Origin: Neoceratodus forsteri
Lineage: Eukaryota > Chordata > Ceratodontiformes > Ceratodontidae
Length of the DNA: 64,000 nt
Assembly (NCBI GenBank): GCA_016271365.2
Contig: CM057458.1
Coordinates: 201,534,501 to 201,598,500 of the forward strand
Direction of reading: 5' to 3'
The notes under the pieces: generated by a model
The model's input: only the letters and a program-made list of their open reading frames with translations
What the model was told of the DNA's origin: nothing
Databases searched by the model: none
In this document: positions 45,290 to 55,245 of the stretch, one piece after another
Layout of the letters: every line of letters begins with the position of its first letter
Numbering within the stretch: the stretch's first letter is position 1
Position numbers and translations under genes: made by a program

Positions 45290-45593
45290 TTTATTTATTT
45301 TTTTTAACCAGGAGACACACACTAAGCTGAAAAGCTTGTTTACAGGTGCAACCTGGGAGCACAAGGAAGTTAAGTGACTTGCTTAAGGTCACACTGTATG
45401 CAAGTGGGGGCTGTTGGATTCAAACCCAGGTCTCCAGATTTACAGCTCAGAGCCTTAAACCACTGCACTATACTGCCTCCTACATGGCACCACCAGACCA
45501 CCCTTGTCTGCATTTCGGGTCCTAATGCAAGGTTGTGCTGTTGTGAATAGACTGGATATTGAACTAGGGGTGTTGAATCTGCAATCTGAAACT
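45290..45593 (-). mobile_element. Chimeric CORE-SINE plus LINE-fragment retro-insertion
   Basis: The insert is flanked by CTGAAACT (45282-45289 and 45586-45593). Read on the minus strand it has two parts. The first (45585-45481) is an inverted copy of the host LINE's own segment 45836-45923. The second (45480-45290) is a SINE with box-A-like TAGTGCAGTGG, box-B-like GGGTTTGAATCC (45416-45427), the CORE region with AAGTCACTTAACTTCC, and a tail CCTGGTTAAAAAAAATAAAT. Removing the insert restores the LINE frame across the site. The structure suggests one chimeric RNA or a template switch during reverse transcription. Confidence 0.8.
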
Positions 45594-45969
45594 GGTCACA
45601 AGTTGCTCAGTATTATCAACCATTCATTACGGCCTTGTCATCTATGGGGTTGGTACTGACACTGTCCCAAAAAGGGTTAAAACTCCACTTAACAAAGCCT
45701 GTCACCTGGTTCTGGGAGTGAATTACTGGACACATACATGTACCCTCTATCAAGAGACAGGGAGGCTCCCTTTACACAATCGGATTGTTTAACAGTTGTG
45801 CCTACTTGCGAAGAAGTCCCTGTTAGGGCTTACCACTAGTTCAACATCCAGTCTGTTCATAACAGCACAACCTTTCATTAGGACCTGAAATGCAGACAAG
45901 GGTGGTCTGGTGGTGCCATTTAAAAGAACATCTCGAGCCCAGAGATCCCTTTCCTTCTGAGGTCCCAGG

Positions 45970-46549
45970 GGTAACCCGTGAAGTGGGCACATGAGGAATG
46001 GCTCCATCCGTTACAGCGATACCTTCCTCACGCAATCCACTCACGGCGACCGACAGGTAGGGCGATCGGATGAGGGGGTGGGCGAACTTGGCGACAGGAT
46101 GTCGCTATCCGTACATGCATGGGGGGGTGGGAGTGAGCACGGCGAGCATGGGGGGGTGGAGAGGCTGTAGGGGGTGGTGCTGTGGTCATCAGTCGAGCTG
46201 CGGCGTGGAGTTGGGGATCAGGCAAAGGCTGGGGTGGCTGAGGTACTGGCTTTGGGTCCAGGCACTGGTACGATTTTTATTGCGCCCGGCCCAAACCATT
46301 TTATTTTTACTACTTTCACCCCCCCGACATGCACCCCCCTGAAGTTGAGAATCCTTAAGTAGGGGGGCAAAGCCCCTGCAAGAAATGGGATGTGGGGCGA
46401 GCTCAACCCCCCACAGAAAGTAGTAAAAATACATCCTGGCAGCCATTGTGCTGGTGCACCAAGTTGTCAGAGTGCCAAAATGTGTTTGGCACTCTGACTG
46501 AGTGACTACGGTGATTGCCTTTAGGCATTCACCGTTATCACATAGACCC
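45970..46549. mobile_element. Non-autonomous element with 9 bp target-site duplication
   Basis: A 580 bp insert in the LINE is bounded by GGTCCCAGG (45961-45969 and 46550-46558). Excision restores GPRWLNELPKD-like coding sequence. It is GC- and CpG-rich in the middle. It contains hairpins: GTCAGAGTGCCA...TGGCACTCTGAC (46466-46499), CGGTGATTGCC...GGCATTCACCG (46509-46535), and the pair TTTTTACTACTTTC / GAAAGTAGTAAAAA (about 46303 and 46417). Terminal inverted repeats are weak. A duplication of 8-9 bp suggests hAT or MULE; not decided. Confidence 0.75.
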
Positions 46550-47683
46550 GGTCCCAGGTGGCTTAATGAACTCCCTAAGGACCTGCTAGAAAGTAATAAG
46601 ATTAGCCAATTCAAACCAGGCCTGAGAGCTCACTTGGCCAAGGAAAATGTCTGTAAATGTCTTCTCTAACCATAACCTGTTTCCTGCACTTATTGTTAGA
46701 GTGTTCCCTGGCTACCATCCTACCTCCTCCCTTGGACACCAGTGTAACCTGCTAATTTACCACCCTGTCATCACTGCACTAACCCCACTTCTCCCCCCCC
46801 TTTTCCAGCCCCTCCCCCTTGCTGAACCCCCCTTACTCACCCTAACCACCCCTTGAATTTCCACCTCCCCATCCCCACCTATCCCCTTCCCCTTCTTCCC
46901 CTCCCCGCATTGCTCACACTTTCCTCCCCTCTGCTCCCCATCTCCAATGCCTGAACCAACAAAGACTTTCTCTGGATACTCCACTCTACCAAGCTAGTCT
47001 TCTCCATGTCACTCTAGTTGTACCCTGCACTTACCCTGGTCAGGCCATAAGTTCCAGTTCTACTCCTGTATTGTTACATCGCACGCTCCATTTGGCTCTG
47101 ATCCATAAACCAGTTATATTTTGTCCTGGGAGCCCAGGATTAATTGGCTAACCACTGCAACCTATATGTTAATGATGACAAATTGTAATCTGCAATGATA
47201 TTAGCCTGTACAGTAATCTTTGTAACCTTATGTAACCTCAGTGTTGTTTGTTCTGTCCTATGTACTTGTATGACTTGGAACTTTTGTAAATGAGTCTCTG
47301 ACTCGACAGTATTAACCTCAATCTGAAATAAATAAATAAATTTGCTCTGCCTGCTTGTCTACACCTAGTCACAATTCTGTTTATGCCGTCACAGTCTATT
47401 GCTGTGGAGATAATTATGATGTCATCAACAGGGTATTATGAGGTCATGTGTAGACAAGCAGCCAAAGAAAAAGAATTCATGGTGACAGAGATCTTGTTTT
47501 TTAAGCAACTATCCTCTGTACTAAAGAAAAAGGGTGAAAGAATCAAAAACATATATATGAACTATAAACTGAACTGTGTTTAAATCTCACATTTTGCAGT
47601 TATGCACATGGTTTATGGGGCTTTCTAAATAGTGAGCCATTAGTTTACTTTTGTGTTTATTTAATGAAGTATTAATAACAGAA

Positions 47684-47936
47684 ATTATACAATGGCAAGA
47701 AAAAATCCTGGTCTCTGATTGGTCAGTCTGGGACTGGACCTGTGATGTTATCCCAGTACAACATCACGGGTCTAGTCTCAGCCTCACTGTGAACCTGTAG
47801 ATGAGCTTATGGCAGCTGAGCATGATCTCTTTTTTTGCATCTCCTCTTAAGAAACAAAAATATTTTTCCGCTCTAATAAAAACATTCTTTAAAACTATTT
47901 TTTTAATTCATATATAACAATGAGCCATTGTATAAT
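47684..47936. mobile_element. Small inverted-repeat element (ATTATACAATGGC ends)
   Basis: ATTATACAATGGC at 47684-47696 is exactly inverted at 47924-47936. The 253 bp between are AT-rich at the right side and contain a hairpin-like TGTGATGTTATCCCAGTAC...ACATCACGGG. It directly adjoins the palindrome at 47939, so the two may be parts of one larger element. Confidence 0.5.
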
Positions 47937-47938
47937 AA

Positions 47939-48083
47939 CAATAATGCCCTCCAGGGTGTGTATCGTTTGGGATAACGTCACTCCTCAGGTATTGGATGCA
48001 CTCGGCCTATGGCCTCGTACTCAACCACCTGAGGTGTGACGTTATCCCAGCATGACACACACACACCCTGTTGGGCATTATTG
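47939..48083. repeat. Palindromic element A (CAATAATGCCC ends)
   Basis: The left arm (about 47939-47995) and the right arm (about 48021-48083) are complementary: CAATAATGCCC, CAGGGTGTGT, GGGATAACGTCAC and CCTCAGGT occur in order in one and inverted in the other. The loop is about 25 bp. The outer sequence resembles that of the palindrome at 63567-63710. Confidence 0.75.
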
Positions 48084-48545
48084 CTTAAATAATTTAGGAG
48101 CAGTATCATTTCACTCTGTGACTTGATCATGTGATCATAAAAATTATCACCTATTGTGGCAGATTGGAAGGTATCCTAATGGGACATGACTTTTAGCTAT
48201 GAAGAAAGGCAAAGCTTCTAAGCAAGTACTCCACAAGGGTAAAGTACAAGTGTGAAAATGACAGTGGCAGCACAGAATAAAAGTGAAGCAGGAACAGGAG
48301 AGATGCAGGGAAATAGAGAGGTACTCTCTGCTGTAAATTATGTGTCAGTGTGGTTTTTCAGCAGAATGCACCACCTCATGGAAGAGTACTGTATATTCAC
48401 CTCGGAAACAGGCTGTCAAAAATAGAGGTCAGCTAAGCTTTGTTCCCCTGTTGTTGTGCAAATTAATCTGTACAAACTCAGACCTCCTTCCATGAATCCT
48501 GTGATGTTAGACTGACCCAGATAAAATGCACTTCCTCTACCACCC
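48084..48545. other. No feature recognised
   Basis: About 460 bp between the palindrome and the gypsy LTR hold no coding signal or recognised repeat. Confidence 0.5.
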
Positions 48546-49851
48546 TGTGACAGGGTAGCAAACCAGGCAGCTTCTTGGGGAACACTTACAAAGAAAATAC
48601 TCTGGACCCAGGGCCCAATTTTAAATTAATAGGAATGGAGCAAGGGGCTTGCATCAAGGAGACATGGTGCAAAGGGCTCCTTGCATCACACCTTGTGCCA
48701 GTCCTAATTATAGAAGGCACCCTGCACCACTGGGGGCACCGCCTATGCCAACTGGGCTTGCACCTTCCTTGCGACAGCTGCACTGATGCACCATGTAAGA
48801 AGGCAACTTTCACTTGGGAAGTGCTGTAATATCCCCAAAAGTGAGATTTTGCAAGGGCCCCCCCCCATGGGCACATGGACCCTGCTAATAGACCAGCCCA
48901 GAGCAGGTCTAGCTGCCATGTGCCACTCCTGGCCCTTTCGCTGAGCGGGGGAGTGACCATGTGAACCCCTGGAGAAGGCACCCTCAGAGCCCTAAATATT
49001 TGCCAGACCACTCCTGGAATGGCTAGTAGTTTGTGGCAGGTATGAGCCTGTGACCCCTCACTTTCCCAAGTGGTGGTGCTGGTGTGTATGCCACCCCATG
49101 GACTTGCACTGCAGGCAACAGGCATGCACTTGCCCTGATGGGGGAAGTTGCCACCCCCTCCCCACATCCTGACTCCTGTTACCCCCCCCCATGAACCAGG
49201 GCATGTCCAGGACAACCTGCCAGCAACCAGGGCAACTGGCCAACAAGTCTCCATTGCTGGACACTGCTGCTGCAAGCCTGTCCAGCGATTTGTGACATTC
49301 TGCCCATGGGCCATTTCTTTGGCACAGCTGTCAGCTTGCAGCAAACCCAGGGACTTTGGACCCCGCTTTTTTGTAAAATCAGGCACAGAGTCCCTGGTGC
49401 ACCCAGGTTTGCAGCAGCTGGTGGTTCACCACACCATGCGCTGATCTAAAGGCACCTTTTATAATTGATCCTCCAATTTAAATTACATAAACACTGCTAT
49501 ACAGTACTCTCAGTAACATGCAAAAACAAAGAGCTTGCATTCAGCTTTACAAAAAAGGTTCTTGTTCTTCAGTCTTTGTCTCCACATAACAGAAACAGAA
49601 ATATTTTTCCCATTGTTCACCCTCCCACTTTATTGGACTCTGTTTTTTCTTGTTAACACTCCCCATCCCCCTGAGAGATTGCCAACAAATGGAGCATGCA
49701 GTGCAGTAGGGTCTTAAAGGATCAACTTTAAAACAAGAGGGTTTGGTACAAATCCCCTCCCAGCACCTGTCAAAACCTGTGTTGCCTAGGTTGCAGTGTT
49801 GTGAAGTGGGCTACGGGTCAATGGACTACAACAAACATGCACTCTGTCACA
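48546..49851 (-). repeat. Gypsy 3' LTR with an insertion
   Basis: On the minus strand the LTR begins TGTGACAG (49851-49844) and ends CTGTCACA (48553-48546), exact inverted termini. A purine-rich tract GGTTGGGGGG lies immediately upstream in sense (49852-49863). A CCAATAAAG polyadenylation signal lies at about 49635. After subtracting the insertion at 48612-49474, the LTR is about 440 bp. Confidence 0.75.
48612..49474. mobile_element. Unclassified insertion in the gypsy LTR
   Basis: A GC-rich block of about 0.85 kb separates the two parts of the LTR. Two readings of the ends are possible. First, a direct repeat CCAATTTTAAATTA (48615-48628) and CCAATTTAAATTA (49473-49485) could be a 13-14 bp target-site duplication. 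Second, GGGCCCAATTTTAAA and the complement of TTTATAATTGATCCTCC could be weak inverted ends like those of the element at 50006. A long minus-strand frame through it (48586-49386) is low-complexity and resembles no protein. Confidence 0.55.
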
Positions 49852-50005
49852 TACCCCCCAACCCTGAGTTGTCCCTGTTGTATGTTTGGTAAGGGTCACC
49901 AGAGACCCATGTTGCCAAGAGAAAATAAATTCTGCATTACCATTCTGGATGCCTGCCCTTTGGCACACATAGAAACATAGACAATGACAGCAAAAAAAGA
50001 CCAAA

Positions 50006-51007
50006 GGCTCAATTTTCAGAGAGCCCTTAGATCACCACAAGTTGCGGCAATCTAGGGCTGTGGCAATCTCGGAGTGAATCAGGAACCCTGAGCCGTATTT
50101 TTAAAAAATGATGGTCCCTGTGCCCAAGACCCAAGATTTGCCACATCCACAGGGTTTTGCTGAAGAAGTGGCACACCTGCGGGGTTTGACGGGAGGCTCC
50201 ATCAACCTCCCCCTGCCCGGTGCAGCACTTGAAGGGCTGTGAAGGTAGGAGGTGCATATGGCTGCAAGGCAGGAACCAGGGGAATTAGGAGCCTCAGGTG
50301 CATGCAGCCCTGGCACCTGCCCCATAGATGCCACTGAGCCTAACACCATAGGTGGGAAGCAGTGGTTGTGGGATGCAGGGTGCAGGTGGTGGATGGGAAT
50401 GATCCCCAGGCACTGAGACAGTGCCATGGTACTCGGCTCACTGTTGGGAGGCAGGCTGCTGCCCACTTATTGTGTTGGACTCAGTGGCACCTATGGCTGG
50501 GTCCTGGTCCCTTCCTGCCAATCCCCATACCTGGGCCAATTGGTTGCCTACTCTTGTGCAGGCACCCCCAAAAGGTGCCACCTCAGCACCCTCACATTGC
50601 AGCTGTGCCCTGTCACTCTCTATGCCACCCCTGTGCTCCTTATGTCCCTGGTCCCCATCTTGCAGCCCCCCCAGTCACCACCCTGCTTGGCAGTGGCACA
50701 AGGCCCTTAGACCACCTCCTAGCTGGTTTAACCTGAGCCATCTGTTGCAACCAGAGTGGGGGCTTTTTGATTACCAAATAAGGGGATCGTGAAGCCCCAT
50801 CGTGGTGCAATCACTCTTGCAATCTGATGCACAGGTGCCTTTTCTGCAAGGGTGGCATAGTGGGCTTTGCCTAATGCCATCCTGATTTTGCCACAGCTGA
50901 CATTTGAAAATCGGGATAGCCATAAACTGTGATGCAAGGTGCAACTTGTGTCATCCCTGTTTGATGCAGGAACCTTGTGTTATAGTTTGACATTTGAAAA
51001 TTGAGCC
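50006..51007. mobile_element. 1.0 kb non-autonomous TIR element
   Basis: It begins GGCTCAATTTTCA (50006-50018) and ends TGAAAATTGAGCC (50995-51007), an exact 13 bp inverted repeat. It interrupts the CR1 3' phrase between AAAAAGACCAAA and AGTCTATCCAGTCTGCCC. Flanking CCAAA and GCAAA may be a 5 bp duplication with one change. The interior is GC-rich with no transposase; superfamily unknown. Confidence 0.78.
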
Positions 51008-51019
51008 GCAAAAGTCTAT

Positions 51020-53030
51020 CCAGTCTGCCCGAGTTCTTTATTTAGTCTTGGGGCCTACTGTTCCTCCAGGGTCCTAGGCCTCCCCACACCCATTCTCCTC
51101 CCTGATTCTGATGCCCTTAGTAATAACTATACCTTTCATTCTGTCCCAGCCATGCTTACAACCATTAATGGATTTTTCACCCACCACCTCAGCTAGTAGC
51201 CTGTTTCACAGCTCTACCACCGTTTCTGTAAAAGATTATTTCCTCATGTCCTTCCTGAACCTCCCTCCTGTTAGCTTCCACTCATAACCATATGATCGCA
51301 ATGTGGTATACAGTTTAAATAGTTCTCTGCAGTTCTCTGTACTTCACCCTGTTAATTACTTTTAGAGATTTGAAGGTCTCTCATATCTCCTCTCTCCCTT
51401 CTGGTCTCCAACAAGTATATGTTAAGTGCCTTGAAGTTCTCCTCATAGGACATGCCCTGCTAGCCTTGAATCATTTTTGTTACCCTGCTGTGCTGCACTG
51501 TCTCAGGATTATCCCTATCCTTCCTGAGGTGAGGACCCCAGAATTGTGTGCCGTACTCCAGGTGTTGCCTCTGTGTCAGGGAGCTCCTGCCACTCTTGAG
51601 GACTGACCTTTTCTTAAATCTGTTACAGCATTTCTTCTATTTCTTAGCCTAATTTATCCTTTACAATTTCTAGTCCATAAGGTTGGCCACCTATAGGCAT
51701 CCCCTTCCCTTTCTTGACTATGCTATGGTGTCCTATTTGATTTTCCTTTTCCCTCTCAGGTCCTCGTACTGGGAGGTTATTGTGGTGACCTCCAAGCATA
51801 TGTAAAACAGGTTGTCTTTATCGTTGTTGGATTTAGTATGTAATAGCACTATGTCATAAAATACCTTGATGTATATACCTTATGTTTATGAAACCTGTAA
51901 ATGTTGAAAATACCATGGCACTAGGTGTTTTTGATAATGGTAAAACGTACTAGGTACCTATTATAGAAATTAAGTTAGTTGTGCTATTTAAAATGCATGT
52001 AAAATGCTGTAAAGTGAACAAGTCTGAAATGTCATGGTGATTAGCATATATCCCATGATGTTTTGCATTATGGAAGTATATATGATGTTGTATTTCTTTG
52101 AAACTTGTTTTGTTGCCCATACCCTTTGGGGTGATCCTTTTTTCAGTGATTCTGCATTGAGGTTCTTTGTCTATAGCTTGTTTTGTTTTGTTTTTTTTTG
52201 TCTTTTTGAGACCCCACTACCCAAGCAAGCAAACAAGGCCCACATAGGGATGAAGGGTTTTCACTAAAAATGTTTAGATCAGAGATCAGTGTTAGTAGGT
52301 GCAGGCTAAGTGCAGAGAAAGGACATACATAAGTCAGTTGCTGCAAACGGATGTACTGAAGAAGGAATATGGCATTGCAGAAGATTATTTCCTGTATTTT
52401 AAATAAACATCACACAGAGATTGTGTGTGTTGAACTTGAAGTTCGGTGTCTGGTCCATCTGTTATCCCACAACCCCTCCACAGCCTCATCAAGTATCTGT
52501 ACAGGGGAAGTATTACCTCCTTTTTCCTGCTATCAGTAGCCTTCCTGATAAATCCAAGCATCTTATCTGTCTTACTATAAGCCTTGTTACACTGACTTGA
52601 TTGCTTTAGGAGTCGCTAACGATAACTTCAAGGTCTTGTTCCTTAGCCGCGGTGCTGAGTCTCACCCCTCACATCCAGTACTCTGTCCTGGGGTTCTTGT
52701 TCTCTAGATTTATCACCTTGCACTTTTTGGCGTTGAATTTCAAATGCCAAACCCTTGACCATCACTCCAGCTTTAGCAAGTTTCTCTGCCTTTCTTTTAT
52801 TCCCTCATCACTATCCACCCTCCCACAGACTTTAGTGTCATCTGTGAAGAGACACAGCCTGCTGTGGATCTCCTCACCAATGTCACTGGTAAATGTTCTG
52901 AAGAGTACTGGACCCAGGACAGATCCCTGTGGAACCCTGCTCATGATATCTTTCTCTTCTGATTTAACCCCGTTGACTGCTATCCTCTGCTGCCTCCCCT
53001 ATAGTCAGTTACCTACCCAGATTGCTATGA
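51020..53030 (-). pseudogene. CR1 A reverse transcriptase, two pieces
   Basis: The upper piece (53030-52500) shows GRQQRIAVNGVKSEEKDI, SRVPQGSVLGPVLFRTF, the catalytic box FTDDTKVCGRVD (TDD for ADD) and AKKCKV. After the solo LTR, the lower piece (51566-51020) holds the decayed thumb and C-terminal part with ELFKLYTTLRSYGYEW. It is full of stops. Confidence 0.75.
51572..52482 (+). repeat. Solo LTR
   Basis: A 911 bp block starts TGTGTCAGG and ends CCCCTCCACA, with GCCTC on both sides (51567-51571 and 52483-52487), a perfect 5 bp duplication. AATAAA at 52402-52407 sits about 75 bp before the end, which gives plus orientation. CR1 sequence resumes directly outside. This is a solo LTR of a gypsy- or ERV-like element; no internal region is present. 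Confidence 0.8.
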
Positions 53031-53031
53031 C

Positions 53032-53805
53032 CTCAAATGAAAAAGGCTGCAGTGATAAATGCCATTTGGCACATGGACATTGGTATCCTGCAGAGCATGT
53101 AAAACATGAGATGTGTTCAGTGCTGAGGGTGAACTTCTGTTCCAAAAGGTAGTAGCTTAGGGCAACCAGCTCCCACATTACTGCCAGACTCTCATTTTCC
53201 AGCATGGCATAGTACTGCTTCTGGGGAAAAGGCCTGTGAGATAGCTACAGGAAATCTTCAAAGTCTTGTGATAACACAGCCCCCAGCCCTATCTCAGAGG
53301 CATCTGCGTACTAAATTAAGGTTTGGTTGAAATCCTAATTCAAAAGACTGAGACCTTACACAGTACATTTTTGATGTCCTGAAATGCCATCTTACAGGCA
53401 GGTGATCAACGGACATTATTCAGAGGGATGTTTTTTTGGTCAGGTCAGACAGTGGGGCAGTAAGGGTTGAAGTTCCAGAATGAACCAGTGGTGATACCCT
53501 GCATGCATAAGAAAGGACCTATGCTGCTTCTTAGTAATGGGGAGCAGGCAGTCAGCAAGTGCCTTTACGTTGTCAATAACCGGGTATATGTGGCCATTCC
53601 CAACCATATACCTCAGGTATTTTGTCACCTGTCACCCTAGAGTGCATTTTACTGCATTGGCCATGAGATCTGCCTCCCTAAGCAGTTGAAATACCCACAG
53701 ATACATCATGTAGATTGCTGTCCCAATCAGGGTTAACTATGACAACATTGTCCAGGAATGCTGTTGCTTACAGCCTGTGGGAATAGAAGAGCTAGCCATC
53801 ATTCT
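53032..53805 (-). pseudogene. Gypsy RT palm/connection and RNase H, broken
   Basis: In sense the order is: a decayed catalytic region near 53765 (HSWTMLS where YIDD-type residues are expected), LLREADLMANAVKCTLG, VTKYLRYMVGNGHIYPVID, then LPITKKQHRSFLMHAGYHHW (about 53550), which is the gypsy connection motif, and ADASEIGLGAVLSQ (about 53310; RNase H start, Asp present). ENESLAVMWELVALSYYLL (about 53195) carries the RNase H Glu region. Several stops lie between these blocks. Assignment to gypsy rests on this RT-to-RNase H wording. The function would be copying genomic RNA and removing the template. Confidence 0.82.
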
Positions 53806-55064
53806 CTGGAATAGAAACATATACATTTTGGGAAGAAAAGGACTGCTTGACCCACCCAGTCTGCCCAGATTTTTCCTGGCTAACCGATCTCCATTGACTC
53901 CTACCCTGACAATTTACCAATATTCCCTTATTCTTACCCCATGCATGTTTGAAGTCCCCTCACTGTTTTTGCTCCCACCAATCCCACTAGTAGATTGGTC
54001 CAGGTGCCCACCACTCTTTCAGTGAAGTAATATTTCCTCACATCCCTCTTAAATTCCCCTCTTCCAGCTTAATGGCATGCCTTCTTCTTACAGCGCACTT
54101 CTTCATTTGAAATGGACTTCCCTCCTGTACCCTGTGCCACCCTGTGAGGTACTTGTAGGTCTTTCTCACGTACCACTCCTCCCTCTTCTTTTCTAGGTCA
54201 TACATGTTGAGATCCCTCAGTCTCTCCTCATAGGGCTTTTGATGTAGCACTTGCACCATTTTAGTTGCCCTCCCCTGGACTGCCTTCACCCTGTCCATGT
54301 CTTTTTTGAGATGCAGCCTCTAGAACTGGACACAGTGCTCCATGTGGGGCCTCACAAGCAACTGATACAGTGGTAAGACCACCGCTCTCCTTCTACTAAT
54401 GATACCTCTCCCTATGCACCCCCACATCCCAGTGTTCCTGCTCGCTGCCTTGTCTCACTGCCCTCCACTTTGAGGTAATCAGATATGATAACCCCAAAGT
54501 CTCTTTCCTATTTAGTAACTGTCACTATCACAACCCCCACCCCCTTTTATACTCAGCTTTTGGTTTTCTATGCCATAGGAGCATGATTTTGCACTTTCTG
54601 GCATGGAACCTCAGCTGTGATGCCCTTGACCACTCATCAAGTTTTCAAAAGTCTCTATTCATTCTCTCCGCCCCTCCTGAGTATCCATCCTATTAAATAT
54701 TTTTGTCCTCTGCAAACTGGCATGCCTACCCTTCTAGTTCTTCTGCAGTGTCACTTATGAAGACATTGAAGAGAAGTGGACCCAGTACCAAGCTCTGTGG
54801 CACCCCGCTGGTCAGTCTACCATACTAAGAGTGAGTGCTGTTTACCACCACCCTCTGTCATCTCTCCACTAACCAGTTTTTCACCCAGTTTACTACTTTG
54901 ACTCCCACCCCTAGATTGTCCACTTTCTTTATCAGTCACTTAAGTGGCACAGTGTTGAAGGCTTTGCTGAAGTTCAGTTAGGCCATGTCTACTGCCCTTC
55001 CATGATCTATTACCCCGGTCACCCAGTAGAAGAAATCAACCAGGTTTATTTGGCTTGAATTTTC
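53806..55064 (-). mobile_element. CR1-type LINE B, nested in gypsy
   Basis: A minus-strand CR1 starts (3' end) at AATAGAAACATATACATTTT near 53806 and is truncated near 55064. It splits the gypsy RT palm. Confidence 0.83.
54010..55060 (-). pseudogene. CR1 B reverse transcriptase and C-terminus, broken
   Basis: In sense: NFSKAFNTVPLK (about 54965), NWLVERWQRVVVNS, SGVPQSLVLGPLLFNVFISD (about 54780), a decayed catalytic region FAEDKN, KLDEWSRASQLRFHARKCK, then the C-terminal open piece 54298-54038 with VQGRATKMVQVLHQKPYEER and KTYKYLTGWHRV. The catalytic DD is lost (AED). Frames change often. Confidence 0.82.
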
Positions 55065-55245
55065 CCTGGTGCATCCATGCTGCCTTTGTGGCCAAAGCTC
55101 CATGCAATCTGAAATGAAGCACAGTAAACTGATATAGGTCAAATGGGGTGACACAGGCCAGTTACTCAGAGGACTCAGGAGTTAACGGGATTTGCCAATA
55201 CACCTTGGTCAGCTCCAGGGTACTGATGCAGTAGGCCTTCCCCAG
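55065..55245 (-). pseudogene. Gypsy RT, N-terminal blocks
   Basis: Over several frames the minus strand reads GKAYCISTLELTKVYWQIPL (gypsy palm block carrying the first catalytic-Asp region; the Asp position reads Glu here), then ACVTPFDLYQF and LHGALATKAAWM. It is interrupted at its 3' side by the CR1 at 53806-55064. Upstream of 55245 no gypsy sequence is recognised. Confidence 0.7.

Larger units (their letters stand above)
44310..46665 (+). pseudogene. L2-like LINE reverse transcriptase, broken
   Basis: RT blocks: SGVVPDKWKKAQATPVF and NLSNYRPN (fingers), a frame change near 44570, then FIDITKALDTINHQLL, LGLPQGSILGPLLFSLFINP and the catalytic box LCVDDAV (about 44925; VDD in place of ADD, both Asp kept). 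Next are the thumb with YLGVHLDDTLSF (about 45155) and TLEALKLVTS, split by the first insert, then HYGLVIYG and ACHLVLG. After the second insert, NELPKDLLESNK and a stop at about 46665. Several stops, including a TGA at 45958 where the family has Arg. Confidence 0.82.
44285..47340 (+). mobile_element. L2-like LINE, 5'-truncated, with two insertions
   Basis: A plus-strand LINE ends in TGAAATAAATAAATAAATTT (about 47325-47342). It contains RT and C-terminal coding sequence and about 650 bp of 3' UTR. Insertions at 45290-45593 and 45970-46549 split it. In both cases, removing the insert and one copy of the duplication puts the LINE reading frame back in register. Confidence 0.85.
49967..53031 (-). 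mobile_element. CR1-type LINE A, nested in gypsy
   Basis: A minus-strand CR1 with 3' end at ACATAGAAACATAGAC (49967) and 5' truncation at about 53031. It divides the gypsy RNase H. It was later split by a TIR element (50006-51007) and a solo LTR (51572-52482). Confidence 0.83.
48546..55245 (-). mobile_element. Ty3/gypsy LTR retrotransposon relic, heavily interrupted
   Basis: Pieces of one minus-strand gypsy element are, from 5' to 3' in sense: RT start (about 55245-55065), [CR1 53806-55064], RT palm, connection and RNase H (53805-53032), [CR1 49967-53031], end of RNase H (49966 to about 49880), a purine-rich tract and a 3' LTR (49851-48546). The protein matches stop and resume exactly at each CR1 border. 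No integrase, gag or 5' LTR was found. The boundary at 55245 is where resemblance ends. Confidence 0.8.

Noticed and set aside
45410..45480. tRNA gene
   Set aside because: Box-A- and box-B-like motifs are present, but the sequence continues into a CORE region and LINE-like tail and cannot fold as a tRNA; it is a SINE head.
48586..49386. Minus-strand open frame of 266 codons
   Set aside because: It is rich in Gly, Trp, Ser and Cys, typical of a GC-rich non-coding strand. It crosses the border between the gypsy LTR and the inserted block and resembles no protein family.
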